Shown piece after piece: positions 12,339 to 25,012 of a DNA stretch of 64,000 nucleotides. The notes below the pieces were generated by a model. The model had not been told where the DNA came from and did no database searches. It saw only the letters and a list, made by a program, of their open reading frames with translations. Each line of letters starts with the position of its first letter. Positions within the stretch are counted from its first letter, which is position 1. The stretch is from contig JACMZG010001863.1 in assembly GCA_018340805.1 (NCBI GenBank), positions 24,736,135-24,800,134 on the forward strand. The letters run 5' to 3'. The stretch comes from Microvelia longipes (Eukaryota; Arthropoda; Insecta; Hemiptera; Veliidae). The translations under genes were made by a program, and so were the position numbers.

Positions 12339-13528
12339 GTATTTATTACGTTTTGCGTTATAAACTTTTCTGTCATGTAAACTGTTTTTACTTTCATTTT
12401 TTCTATTATTTCACTTTTTCTTATTCTTTTAGTTTTGTTTTTTAAGTATCATGCTTTTTACTTTTTATAAAGATATCCTTATTTACTTCGTCCCCACGGA
12501 AATGAACCTTAATGTTTATACTCCATACCAGTGTTTATATTTAATTTATTAACATAACCAGTTTTGCTTGTATATAATCTTCTTCACTTATCTTCACTTA
12601 TTAACTAAATCCTTTGACACATTCTGTGATTTTTTTTTACTTTAAACGAAAGTTTTTCATTATTTTATTTTGTAGGAAGGTAAAGGTTATGTTTATAAGG
12701 TTTATTTATAGGAAAGGGATCTATGATGTTTGAAGTCTGGTGTATAAGTGTATTTCTTGTGTCCTTGACCGTGGTCTGTGGCTGTTGGATCCAATGAACC
12801 TTCCTTTACCTTATTACTCGTAAGGTTGCACGCTTCCCTGAACAAGTAAAACCGCTTCAGGCAACTTATAGGTTACAATCGGAATTTTATTAAACCCTTT
12901 TTATAGAATAATAATGCTTCTTTTTGCCATGGGCTTAGAGAAAAATGTAAAGAATGATAATAACATATTCAATAGATTTATACTCTTTTTTGTTTGCGAA
13001 AGAAATTTTTATCTATTTAGTTGAGAGCGAAGACATAAAAGAGTCTTCTAGTCAGAGGATTAGTAATAAAAATAAAAAAAAATAGTAAAATAAATAATAA
13101 TAAACTTTAAAATAGCTCATAAGGTATAATTTTTATTAAAAATTTACTAAAAGTATAAATTTGATTAAGATACATAAAATTGGCGAAACAAAAACTTAGT
13201 GCAACTTCACTAAGCCTAAATGTTACTTTGGCTTTTGTGTGACTTTTTAAGAAAACTTCTTTTTTGTTAAAAATTAAACCGTGTAGAATCAATGGTTGCA
13301 AAAACCCCACAGCACAGTGTGGAGTTAAATTGTTGAATAAAATAATTTATTTTAAAACTGTGTTATAATTCTATTTTTCCTTCCTGCAAGTTGCACAATT
13401 GAAGCAAAAATGCTTAAAATTACTAGTAGGAATAAGTTTTCGAGACAAAAATTGATCCAATGTGACCTTTCCAGTGAACCATAAAAGTAAAATGAGCTAA
13501 TGAAGGTTTTAGCTTATTTTAATCAAAA

Positions 13529-14218
13529 ATTCTGGCGCGGTGGTCCGCATGTCGGGCGAATTTCCTTTGATGCGTGTTTCCGTGCTTTTTATATAAGTTT
13601 ACAACTACTAAATAAATAATTCCGGCGCGGTGGTCCGCTGTCGGGCGAATTTCATTTAGAATACGTGTTTCCGTGCTAAACAACCCTTTTCTTGCTTATG
13701 CAAGAACCATGCCCATTGCGTGGTTCCGGTTCATGCTTTAGAACCTAAGCAGTTACTCAATTGTCAAGCACTGCTCGTAACTCATTTTGTCTGTATTTTC
13801 CAAAGGAAATGCGCATAACTATCCAGTTGGTTGCACAAAACTATGCCTCTAAAATTAGAAGTACGCTCTATTATTTGCACTAGTTTAAGCTTAGTTACTT
13901 ATCTTTAAGCTTAGTCAGTTATTTAAAGGTTTTAGCGCATTTCCTTTGGAAAATACAGACAAAATGAGTTACGAGCAGTGCTTGACAATTGAGTAACTTC
14001 TTAGGTTCTAAAGCATGAACCGGAACCACGCAATAGGCATGGTTCTTGCATAAGCAAGAAAAGGGTTGTTTAGCACGGGAACACGTATTCTAAATGAAAT
14101 TCGCCCGACAGCGGACCACCGCGCCGGAATTATTTATTTAGTAGTTGTAAACTTATATAAAAGCACGGAAACACGCATCAAAGGAAATTCGCCCGACATG
14201 CGGACACCGCGCCAGAAT
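13529..14218. mobile_element. Fold-back element with ~285-bp inverted arms
   Basis: The left arm (13529-13814) and right arm (13935-14218) are reverse complements with few mismatches, around a 120-bp loop. Each arm contains two direct copies of a sub-unit with GGCGCGGTGGTCCGC, GTCGGGCGAATTTC and GTGTTTCCGTGCT. The inner ends carry TTTCCAAAGGAAATGCGC, similar to the TIR-like motif of family B. No transposase frame is present. This is consistent with a non-autonomous fold-back DNA transposon. A clear target duplication was not found. Confidence 0.75.
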
Positions 14219-14264
14219 TATTTCCTAGTTGTAAACTTATATTAGGTAAAAAAACGATAAAAAA

Positions 14265-14345
14265 TGATCGACCCTTCCAGGATGTGAACCCAGGTACCCT
14301 GAGTTTGAATGGTTGTATTGACTCCGGACCACAGGCATTCATCTC
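14265..14345 (-). repeat. tRNA-like SINE remnant
   Basis: On the minus strand GGGTTCACATCC (14280-14291) fits a pol III B box and lies downstream of a TGGTCCGGAGTC block that could be a decayed A box. No cloverleaf good enough for a functional tRNA can be drawn by eye, so this is read as a SINE or tRNA-derived fragment. Confidence 0.45.
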
Positions 14346-14353
14346 AGAGGCCC

Positions 14354-14660
14354 AAAAAACATTGAAAACGACACCCTACTCGAAATTTAATTTTCAACGA
14401 CCGTAATTTTGGTTTTCTATAATTTTTGTGGTTTTTTCAACTTTTTGGTAACTTAAAGTGGTCGTATCGACTTCGGACTGGTTTCATTCGATTCCGCGCC
14501 CAAAATTACATTGAAAACGACACCCTACTCGAAATTTATTTTTTATCGACCTAAATTTTGGTTTTCGGGAATTTAGAATGGTTTTTTCGATTTTTAGGTC
14601 ACTTATAGTGGTCGTATCGACTTCGGACCGGTTTCATTCGATTCAGCGTCTCAAAAAACA
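14354..14660. repeat. ~148-bp tandem duplication
   Basis: Two consecutive units share CATTGAAAACGACACCCTAC, TCGAAATTTA, AATTTTGGTTTTC and GTGGTCGTATCGACTTCGGA, starting near 14357 and 14504. A third unit begins at about 14650 but is cut short. Confidence 0.7.
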
Positions 14661-14892
14661 TAAATATTGACCTTTTTTGCGGCAAAAAATATTAACCCTG
14701 AATTTTGCTGATTTTTGAAAATTTCGCTGACTCAGCAAACCGGGTTAATGACGTCACAAAAACCTGGTTTTCAATAGGAGTGTTTACAAGAAAGTGTCTA
14801 GAAATACATATATAATATATATATATATATATACATATAAAGTTTCAAAAAAAGTATTTTTTCGTCATAAGGGACCTCTGAAACGGATTTGT

Positions 14893-14965
14893 GTCGTGGT
14901 CCGAGGTTCGAATTCCGCCATGACGCCTATCCATTAGGCGAATTTTCAAAGGAAATTCGCTAAAA
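14893..14965 (+). repeat. tRNA-like B box followed by a short inverted repeat
   Basis: GGTTCGAATTCC (14905-14916) is a good B-box match. It is followed by GGCGAATTTTC and GGAAATTCGCTAAAA, a short inverted repeat of the family B terminal motif. Probably remains of overlapping SINE and MITE insertions. Confidence 0.4.
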
Positions 14966-15043
14966 GATGAAGCGTATGAGGTTGTTCGGATGATAGAAGT
15001 AGAGGAGGGGGCGGATCGTTTGGCTTCTTTATCGCAAAAAATA

Positions 15044-15150
<107 letters not shown>

Positions 15151-17045
15151 ATTTAAATTACCATATTTGGGTAATAATTACCAAAAAAAAAAATAATGAT
15201 AAATTTGAACTCAAAAGAGCCAATTTGCTTGGTAAAACCATTTTTCAAAGTCTTGGACAAGTTTTTTTTTATTTTAAAGGATTTAAGGATTTAATGTTGG
15301 TGCGCCTGAAATGTTTCACTCGGTATATCAATTATCATCTAAATATTTTAAGTTTTAAGTATATATTTTTAATTTTTAAGATTAGTAGTTCATATGTATT
15401 TATTGTTGCTGGTACCTTCATCACTATTATTAAATTATTATTTTCATGTATAAAAAATATATTTTGTTGAAATTTAATTCTATTATAGATTACTATAAGT
15501 ATGTATAATATATTGTTTTATAAACTAGTTATATGCAGCATCATATTTGCATAAATTACTTATGTTTCGTGACTTGGAGTTGAAAATAGTGATAGAATAA
15601 GCAATAAAATAATAATGCCATTAAAATAATCGTTGAATAAAATAATTCGTATTAAATTACTAAGTATTATATTTCTATTTTACCTTCCTGTAAGTTTTAT
15701 TTGTTGGTATAATTAGTAGGTTTAGTTGTTCCAAAATAGAATAGTGGTTTGTAATACTAGATGTTTTTACGCTAGACTTGACAAGTAACTTATCGGGCCC
15801 AAGGTTACGTCAGCTAGCTAGAAAGGGAAACTATCTTTCGCCGAGAAAAGAAAAATAATAAAAAATACCTTTCGTCAAACATGATTGCTGTTCGACTGTG
15901 ATTGTGCAACAAGGGAAAACATTTAAAGCAACATATGTCAAATCAAAACAAATTAAGATTGAAGCGTTCAACGTTTTTATTTAAATTAATGTTTTCACCC
16001 TGATTGGCGGTCATATGAGTACGGTGGCCCATTAGGGTACGGTACGAATTTTATTAAATGAAGAAGTTATGATTTTTAACCAAGAGAATGTTTTTTGTAA
16101 CATTCCTGAGTTTATTATTTATTTAGCATTAGGTAGAAAGAGCTAAAAAATACCCATTAAAACCATTTTACAAGCCCACTTTTTTTTGTGAAAATTCGCT
16201 TAAAACAAAACCTTTAATTTCATGAAACTGTAACCTGCAACAAGTAAAAAGTATAAGTATCACTTATATTAGTGATACCCTGAAGTTGGTAAATAAATAG
16301 AGAGAAATCAAAACCTTGTATTGTTAAACTTTTTATGAGTCTTCACAGTACCATTTTCTTATGCAACCGTAGTTAGACAAATAATATGTGATGACTTCAG
16401 TAGTGTTTTGTTAACCTAGGACTATATAGTGAGGGCTAAGGGAATGTTTACTATTAGCAGCTGCCTGGCACTCCCTACATGAAACCATATTTAAGAAGAA
16501 TACTCTATCAATTAAAGTCTTCTGTATGCTGCATTATTTTTGTCCCCCTGGTTCTCCCTCGCATTCATTCATTCAGTCTTTAATATAATAAACATTAATT
16601 CAACACTGTATTGTTCTCAGTGACCCGTAGTAATTGACTTATTACTCGATTCTTTTTTATTTAGGCACCTGGTTTTAATATTTTTTATTAATACTAGTTT
16701 CTAGTTCATCGAGTTTTATTTGTTTTTGATTTAGTCAATGTAAAATACTTTAGCGATTTTTGAGACATAACTGAAATTTTTATTATTAATTCAAAATTGT
16801 TCTGGATTACATGTTGGTTCTGGAGGCAAAAGAAAGTTGTTACCTGCAAGTATGTCTGTGTCTGGATGACTTGGTCCTTCTTCTTTTTAGGACGTTACCG
16901 TCCATAAGACACTGATTCGGAAAACTTAATACAAAAATCAAGTTTGATGCAAGGGAAACCAGGGCACCATTCGACATGATGTCTCAATCTCTAGTAGCCA
17001 TTTTTTAGATGGTTTTGGTCAGACTTTTTTATTTTGGCGGCCGGA
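15151..17045. other. Intronic stretch without recognised features
   Basis: AT-rich sequence with no supported frame, RNA gene or terminal repeat. A frame of 115 codons starting in the TG repeat has no recognisable domain and skewed F/I/K/L composition typical of AT-rich noise. Confidence 0.5.
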
Positions 17046-17880
17046 TTTTATTAATTGGTTTTAATATTTTTTCTTCCCCTTACGTTTTTTGTTGTTGGTT
17101 AGTTTTGCTTAGTTGTGCAGATATTTTAGAGATCTTAAAAATATCCAAAACTTACTTTTGTACATAAAATTATTTCTAATGCTACTTTGAAAAATCTGAA
17201 CAGTTTTCGTCTACATTTATAAGTTGGACATTTTTCCAATTATAAGTTCTAAAAGATGACTGCTGTGCGACACCTTTTTTGTATATTTTAAATGTGAGAA
17301 AGGGAAGCTTAGTTCTATATTTGACAGCTTTTTGTGTAAATGAAATACTCGTTCACGCATTATGTAATATCTTGTCATGTAGATATTGTGTGATATAAAG
17401 TATTGTTGACTTAATAGAGCAAAAAAGTATAATGTATATTTAGTCTGCGTCAGGAATTTCTGTGTTCAATATGACCAATTAATTTACAAAACTTTAAATA
17501 CTTGTGAGCTTTTTGTATTTTTTTGTTGTTGTAAACAGTTGCTAAATAGTTCGCTTTACTAACTATTACAATTATAAATAACTTTTGTAATTCCACACTT
17601 TATGGTCAAACGGTTCTACCTAATACTAAGTTATCTATTCAAGTAAGATCCTACTTAATGCTTGTTAATAATACTTAAAAAAGCGTAGGCAGTACAATAA
17701 ACACTTTCGAACTTATTTGACATTGATAAAACGTATACAGATTCAGAAGGCAGTTAAAAATGAACACAATGGTGCCATTTTTCAAAATATCAAGACTATG
17801 GCTAATCATTCTGATTTTATAAATTGGTTTTAATATTTTTTCTTTCCCTTACTTTTTTGTCTGTGCTTAGTTTTGCTTAT
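17046..17880. repeat. Pair of direct repeats (~70 bp) 770 bp apart
   Basis: TTGGTTTTAATATTTTTTCT, a CCCTTAC...TTTTTTGT stretch and TTAGTTTTGCTTA occur at about 17050-17120 and again at about 17818-17880. The copies are diverged and have no TG...CA ends, so they are not called LTRs. Confidence 0.4.
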
Positions 17881-19754
17881 TATTTGTTAAGGCACTCGCT
17901 GTCAAATATAAGAAAAATTAATATAAGTAATTTACTAGTTTGAAATTTAATCTTCTTAAAAAAGCAATAAATAAAACTAAAATAAGGACCAGATTTTAAA
18001 GATTATACTCAAATCACCCACGCTTTAAATTGAAATAATTTTGATTGCAAGATCCTTATGGTTATTTATACCACCCACTTAGTTTGAAATGATCCAAGTT
18101 TATTCGTTTCACTCACTCAATAATTTAAATATCTTATTAACTATTGTATAATACATATTGAGAATCAATCGTGTGTTTCGTAAACTATTAATTGAAAAAG
18201 CAAATGTTTATAATTTTCTAGAAATTTCACATTCAGAACAAAGTTTAATATTATTCCATAAAAGAATTAATATTTTAAAAAATGTTGCCTCAACTTAAAG
18301 TATCTTTGGGGGGAGCTTGGAGGGAATTACGTTAGCCCTCCTCCCTCCAAAATTTTTACAAAATAAAAATAGTATTTTCTCTTCCAATATTGAAAAAAAG
18401 GTTTACCAGGGCTCACTTTAAAATAATTTTTGGTTTGTTCGCTTTTGATACTGCGTGAATATAATATTTTTGTTGATATCAGTAAAATTAAAGTGTTTCA
18501 TACTTTATTTTTTTAGCAAATTCAATGTAAAAAGTCGGCACTCATTGCTCTCTTATCGTTTTGAGTAATCCTTATGAGTTCATCAGAGTTGACTTCCACT
18601 CATGTTACAAGTTTGAAGGATTTTTAGTTTGGCGAACACTACCTAAGAAATCTTATTGAGTCCACAATTTTCTTATAATTTAAGTCAAATTTGATACACG
18701 AACTTTTTAACAATCCTGAAGTATTGATGCTTTTTACTTACGTAGTAACTTGGGTTGACATTGCGTATAAAAGCAGAGATGTCTACATAACGTAATATTC
18801 ACAAAATAATGCATGTTCAATACTATAACCGTATCCCATGATAAGCGAAGACTCTATTTATTGAAGGAAACCTATAAAATTGAGGAAGACTATTTACAAT
18901 TAAAGATGAGTAACCTTTTAGATTCTTCATAGACGGAAGGTTTCTAAAAAAAAGTCATTCTATTTCATAAAAAGTTTGTTATTTCTAAACAAGCTGCCAA
19001 TGGTTTTACTTAAATCTATTTGATGTTTCATATGTTGGTTAAATATTTTTTCGTCCGGAGTTTTTACTGCCTTAAAATTAATTGCATACTTTAAATTTTA
19101 AATGTTTTCTGTTTAAAGATGAAATTAGGTAATGTTTCTGAATACAATATTTCATGATAATGTGAAATGATTTTTTGTATGCATGATTAATATTTGCTTA
19201 ATTTCGATTTAGATTATTAATTATATATTTTATTATTAAAATCAAAACTCTAAAAGAGCATATCACAGGACATTTTGTAAAAATTAATCTTTTATTTTGT
19301 CTTAATTTTAACTTAAATCAACCCAGACAAATATTTCGGTTTGTATGATATAATTAAATTAATAAAATATAAATTTGGCTGCGTTACAAAGATTTGGCTG
19401 ACCTGCAATGCAGGCAAGGTTTTTACTAATTTTTCTTCATTTCCATTTTTAAACTCCAAGCTTTTTATTTTACATCTTATTTATAACTTATCTTGTTGTT
19501 TATTTATGCTTCATTCTTTTCATGTATGTTAATCAGAATTAAAAATCTGAGTATCTGAAAAATCTAAAAATCACAACTAGAGAGTCCAATTACCAGACTA
19601 ATAATAATAATAATAATGTATTTTTATTTTAAATTATTTATTATATTACGACGCCCTAAATATTTTCTGATATTTTCTTCAAAATTTAAAACTTTCTATA
19701 GAAGAGACAAATGACAGCTGACTAATTTTTTTATGTCATTATGAGACAAATTTA
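17881..19754. other. Intronic stretch without recognised features
   Basis: AT-rich. A GC-richer block near 18300-18350 (GGGGGGAGCTTGGAGGGA, then CCCTCCTCCCTCC) may be an old DNA-transposon end, but a partner was not found. Confidence 0.4.
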
Positions 19755-20303
19755 TATTTTAGCGAATTTCCTTTGGAAAGGCGTCGGCGCTTAGGCCGCT
19801 TCGCTCGCCCCGCACCTTCCTGTGGCCGCTTAATTGTTTAACTTTATCAGTTCATCATATTACCGGTTTATATAATAGTGGCATATTGCCACTCAATGAA
19901 ACCGGAACTAAGACTGATAAAACAATGAAACTACGTATATTTGTGAACCATTCATAGTAGTACATGTGTAAAAAATTGCAGCTCAATCATAACATTACAA
20001 ATATCTTATGAGGATTTGTGATTTTTTAAAATGTTTGTTGGATAATTTTTGCGGGTTAATGGCGTCTTTTCTACGAGTACTATTTCATAAACAATAGGGT
20101 TCGGGACAAAAACAAGGTTGATTCTTGCACCAAGCATTATTTCGAACCAATAAAGCGTTCAAAAGTTGTCGTGTCTCATAGAGACGTCTAGGACGCAAAA
20201 ATCTCGTACATACATAAATAAATAAATAAATATTTATATTATATATTATATATATATATATATATATAATATATATAAATAAATATAAATATAATATTTT
20301 ATA

Positions 20304-20354
<51 letters not shown>

Positions 20355-20400
20355 TATATAATATATGTATGAAGCAAAAATACGATGCGATACCAGACAC
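19755..20400 (-). mobile_element. Family B non-autonomous element copy
   Basis: It starts with TTTTAGCGAATTTCCTTTGG, then GC-rich GGCGTCGGCGCTTAGGCCGC, TGGCATATTGCCACT, and on the minus strand GTACGAGATTTTTG, GTCTCTATGAGACACGACAA and a TA array (20230-20372). The same blocks in the opposite order occur at 51359-52160 and 62868-63545. No coding frame. The TTTTAGCGAATTT end is shared with the TIR element at 20801-21261, which suggests related DNA transposons. Confidence 0.65.
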
Positions 20401-20431
20401 ACACAGTTAGGATTTTAGTGCATAGTGAGTA

Positions 20432-20468
20432 ATTTTTTTTTATACCTATGGTATAAATGAGGAAAAGA
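20432..20468 (-). repeat. Family A left-end scrap
   Basis: ATACCTATGGTATAAATGAGGAAAAG matches only the hairpin-bearing left terminus of family A, next to the family B copy. Confidence 0.5.
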
Positions 20469-20800
20469 AAAAAATATATTTATTGTTAACTTGCTAAGAA
20501 ACCGAATAGTTTAGTTTGAGGCTACAAATATCCACTGTCCGTTACGATATTTATTGTTCTAGAAATCGTTATTGTTTCGTGATGGTATTAACGTGACATT
20601 GTATAATAACTCCTCACGATTCATTTCAAGAAAGTCGTTGCGAGTGGACCCACAATCGTGATTTCGTTCTTAATATAAACTTCATCATGAATCTGATTTA
20701 AACTTTTTTTTGAAAATTTTGATGAATGACATCTCGTCAAGTACGAAGAAGAATAATACATTTATTTTGCCTGTAGTTTTCTTTTGATGTTGTTTTTTTC

Positions 20801-21261
20801 TTTTAGCGAATTTTCATTAGGAAATGACGCTTATGAGATGGTGTGGTCTAGGAGAGGATTTCGATTCAAATTAGTTTCTCGATTCCAAAAATATATATCA
20901 TTACAAATTTTATATTTTTGTGTTTCGTTCTAACTTACTTTCTATTCAGGATTGTAGAAATTTATAAGGTGATTCAATTCGATGTAAACAAACCAAATGC
21001 ATTCGAAGGTTATAACCTGACTTTTTTTTATGAATGACGTGTGACGTCATTGCAGGAATCTGTACATTCGTCTAACATTGATAATTCTGTAGTTATTCCT
21101 GCAATGACGTTAATTCTGTTCTATAACCTAGCATGAAATATTTTTTATTTTATTCATAAAACCCCTCTAATTGAATCACCTTACAAACTCTATCAGCTTG
21201 CTTTATTATAATAGTTTATTTATTGATGATTTATTTATTATTAATTGAAAATTCGCTAAAA
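20801..21261. mobile_element. MITE-like element with 15-bp perfect TIRs
   Basis: TTTTAGCGAATTTTC at 20801-20815 is the exact reverse complement of 21247-21261. The 461 bp between these outer limits contain no coding frame. A clear target duplication is not visible. The internal block ATGAATGACGTGTGACGTCA and its inverted partner near 21050-21120 add further secondary structure. Confidence 0.6.
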
Positions 21262-21829
21262 ACGACAGTGTGACTCAATGCAGTGTCTCTTCTGACTCTA
21301 ACATTTTGGACCTGCCCTGATCTCACTATTTATATAAATTTGATTTACAGTTTGATATAAAATATCGTAACTTGTATCCGCGTTATTTTGTTTTTAAATT
21401 TTATTTCTTTATTTTTTTATACCCACATTCATATGTTTAAAACAAATCACAAACCAAAACGTATGTCTAATTTAAACCTAATAAAAATATTTCTGATAAA
21501 AACGTGACTGGAATTTTAGGTGTAGGCTGAAACTAAATTATTTGAACACTAGTTGTATAGGCGCTGCGACCTGTGGACATTGATGGCAACTAGAGCTTTT
21601 TTGATCCATCTAGGCATTAAATAGGGCATTATTGAGTTGAGTATCAAGTCTATTATCATTATAACAATATAAGTAATTCTAGGTTTTAATTATAATCTTG
21701 CAAAGTAAATAAAAATTCACTAAGCGACGAAATAATAGATTCCGAAACTCCAAGACGATAAAACTCAATAAAAATCTATCCAACCATATTTCATGTACAA
21801 TTTCTTCTGAGGGTTAATATATTAACCCA

Positions 21830-22075
21830 ACTGTTAACCCAAATTCTAATATATATATTAATATATGTTATATTAATATATATTAATAAATATAATTTTA
21901 TAATATTAATAATAAATAAATTATAAATAAATAAAAAAAAAATAAAAATTAAATTAATTAAAAAAAATTAATAAAAATAAATATATTAATATTAATAATA
22001 TATATTAATAAATGTTAATATATATATTAACCCAAATGTCAATATATTAACAAATTAATATATTTTTTTTAATTA
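21830..22075. repeat. TTAATA-type low-complexity tract
   Basis: Almost pure A/T sequence rich in TATATTAATA and AATAAATAA. No other content is visible. Confidence 0.8.
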
Positions 22076-23042
22076 CTCAGAGAGTCGAAAAGTTCTTTAT
22101 GTTTGGAGATGTTCAGAGAAAATTCTGAAGAAATATGTTCAGAAAATTGTACTATTTTGTGAGTAATTATGTTAGTTATAAAATTTAATTCTTTATTGGC
22201 TTAGCAATAAAATATTTTCGTTTGCACCCAATTTATGAAATTCTTTTTTATTCAGAATTATTATTATTAATTTATATTAATTTTTAATGTTAAAAATAAA
22301 ATACTTTTTTTCCGAAAAGTTCTATAACGAACTACTTACAAAAAACTACTGCTAATAACCAATATGATATCACGAAGTGTTGCATAGTTTCATGGTAGAT
22401 TTCCTTTCAGCTGAAACATTATTGTTTGAAATTTTTTATTGTAGTTTTTTCGAAACAAAAAATCAAAACAACCAAAATCCAATCGCAAATTTTTTGATTG
22501 AAAAAAAAATGAACAATGGCAATTAAACAATGCGAAATATAATACAAAGAATTTAAGAAGCGAAGATTTAAAATTTTGATTATAAAATAGCGGCTTTTCA
22601 ATTTTATTGAGATTTATTGATATAGATGGGTCGTTAAATAAGTGATACGATTGTCGATAAGTGGATTTGTACCAAATAGATGGACATGGACCCACAAGCA
22701 CGATCCTATTGTTTCCGTAACGAGGTATTGAAATGAGTTGAAGTTGTAACAAATGAAACACGACTAAATCTCGAATTAACATAAGAACAATACATTTTAT
22801 TAATTTAAATATAATGTATTTTAATCTCTTTCAGTGTAGTTTCTTTTACTAACTTTTTATAACCATGTCAGTCTTGATTATATGAAGTTAATTATAATTA
22901 ATATTAGTTTTTCATTTCGATTATATGAAAGTTAATATAATTCTTCTTGTACAAAGATTTGTAGAATCTAACTCTATAGGGTTATTTTTTTTGTAGAAAA
23001 CAACTTCTGAGGGTTATTTAAAAAATAACATTTTGAGGGTTA
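22076..23042. other. Intronic stretch, no supported gene
   Basis: A 130-codon minus-strand frame (22782-22390) has no recognisable domain and lacks neighbours or splice context. It is treated as chance in AT-rich DNA. Confidence 0.45.
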
Positions 23043-23812
23043 TTTTTACATTTCCTAATGTATACCGTAGGTATATAGAAAAAGTATTATGTTTGCAAAA
23101 ATGTCTGAAACCGGGATGTCACCGGAAATATGCGATTCAGGTGTTTTTAAGGTCTTCTGAGTGGTTTTTGCAATGTTGTCTGTATGTGTGAATGTGTGTG
23201 TGTGTCGTGTGTATGTCTCTTATTATCGTAGCTCCTTGTGTATTTATTTATATGCTGGAAAGTTGAAAATTATAGACTATTTTTTTTATAGACTACAAAA
23301 ATCAGTCTATCGCTGTAGTTGTGCGATTCAGAAAACATTTTTTACGTCATTAACCCGCAATGTTGCGGGTTGACAGCCAAAACTTCGAAAAATCATAAAA
23401 CGCGGAAAATGATTTGATCGTTTAGATATATGGCACGCATGTAGCCATGCATCAATTTTTATCAAATTACTTGTGTGCGTTTTTTAAGAAATTGTAAAAT
23501 ATTGTAAAATAATCCAACGTAATAAATAAGCACACTAAGAATATCTATATATCTATCTATATCTTTAATGTGACAAGAATATCTATGATTTTTGTTGGAT
23601 CATAAAAGTTAAGCTGTATCGAGCGAGATCGCTGCCGGGTGACCGCTGGGAATGAAACGAATTTATTTTCTATATATTATGTGTTGCAGTATAAATTTAA
23701 CAACTTGTATACTCTAAGGACGAGCGAAGCGAGTACGAAGAAGGAAAAATGAGTGTAGCGAATCCCATGCGATGAGGAAAAGTTCCGAGGTACCCCGTAC
23801 CCGATTTTTTTA
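23043..23812 (+). repeat. Family A dispersed repeat, near full length
   Basis: It begins TTTTACATTTCCTAATGTATACCGTAGGTATATAG and has the TG microsatellite at 23184-23206, ATTAACCCGCAATGTTGCGG, TTGTTGGATCATAAAAGTTAAGC, and GGACGAGCGAAGCGAGT. It ends TTCCGAGGTACCCCGTACCCGATTTTTTT. No long frame. Confidence 0.85.
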
Positions 23813-24915
23813 ATTGTGTTGAACTAGAACTGTGAAATATATCCCTTAAAATATACTTTAACGTAGAATACAAACAGTTAAAGGAAATGAAGAAAAAATC
23901 ATAAAAATGAACAACTTAAAAATGCATTATAGCAATAATTGCTGTCCAGAAATGAGAATATAAATATGTGGGAAGATACAAAAGGAATAATGAGAAATAT
24001 GAGATATAAAAAGAAAATAAAACTTCCTATAGGTAGCGGTAATTACTTGACGCATAATATTACGTTTAGTGAAAATCCATTAGGGAGCCACCATTTACAA
24101 GTATATAATCAAATAGTCTTGAAATGTAATTATAATTATAGTCTTAAAAAATGCTTTTCCTTTCGTTTACAATGTCTTTGAGAGTCTTTTTTAAACAGCA
24201 CCTGGATTTTTTTACTCCTAATGTAATTAATATTACATTAAAGAATATTTTATTTATATTATATTTTTTGCGTGTTAAGTGGTTTTCTTAAGAGTAATAA
24301 GCTTATTTATGTAAAAAAGCCACTATTGTAAAATAAAGTTAAAAATTAATAAAATACGAATTTTTAATTTTTTTTAACAAGGCAACATATTTTCCCTTTG
24401 AGTTACATAAATTTTATTTTTATAATATATATTTATTTTTTTGTTAACTTATTAATATAAACAAAATAAACGAAGTATTTTATTAATCAAAATTAAAGGT
24501 TTGTTTCGAATTTCCTATTATTTAAGTTTAGAGAAATAGCTTTTATAGAAAGATAACATTTATTTAATTTTCTTAGCTTGTTATAACTTGATCTTTATGT
24601 TCAACAGAATGTTTGTTTTGGCTTGTTTATTTAGTTTCAGTTATCTTGATTTCATCTTTAGTTTTGTTCATTGCTTGAGGGTTTGCTCATTTCTAATGAA
24701 TTAGATATTGGATTGATTATTTGCTTAAAAGTTAAAAATACAATTTAATGTTTAAAACTTCGGTTTCTGTCTGATTTGTTTTGCATTATTACGTCTTAAA
24801 TAAACTAACAATTTGGTTCACTTGAGAGTGGTTTTCACATGAACCAAATCTGTTTGTCAAAGTTGTCAATCTGTTAGTGTGTTTCTGTTTTCATCGTAGT
24901 TCCTACTGTGTTTTT
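23813..24915. other. Intronic stretch without recognised features
   Basis: AT-rich, with no repeat family or frame that I can support. Confidence 0.45.
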
Positions 24916-24919
24916 GCTA

Positions 24920-25012
24920 GTTCTAGTTAACACTAGAACTAATGCTGTTTAGCACTAGTTCTAGTTTACACTAGAACTAATGCTGTTTAGCACTAGTTCT
25001 AGTTAGCACTCC
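24920..25012. repeat. 38-bp tandem repeat, 2.4 copies
   Basis: The unit contains GTTCTAGTT, ACACTAGAACTAATGCTG and TTTAGCACTA. It is itself partly self-complementary (CTAGTTCTAG / CTAGAACTAG). Confidence 0.8.

Noticed and set aside
12339..12445. Extension of the cadherin frame to a stop
   Set aside because: The sequence turns to F/Y/S-rich AT-type codons right after a GGAG|GTATTT donor, so it is intron.
14265..14345. Functional tRNA gene
   Set aside because: Only B-box-like sequence is convincing; acceptor and anticodon stems do not form by eye.
17046..17880. Solo LTR pair
   Set aside because: The direct repeats are short, diverged and lack TG...CA ends and a target duplication.
22390..22782. 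130-codon minus-strand frame
   Set aside because: No recognisable domain, no splice or neighbour support, and AT-driven composition.
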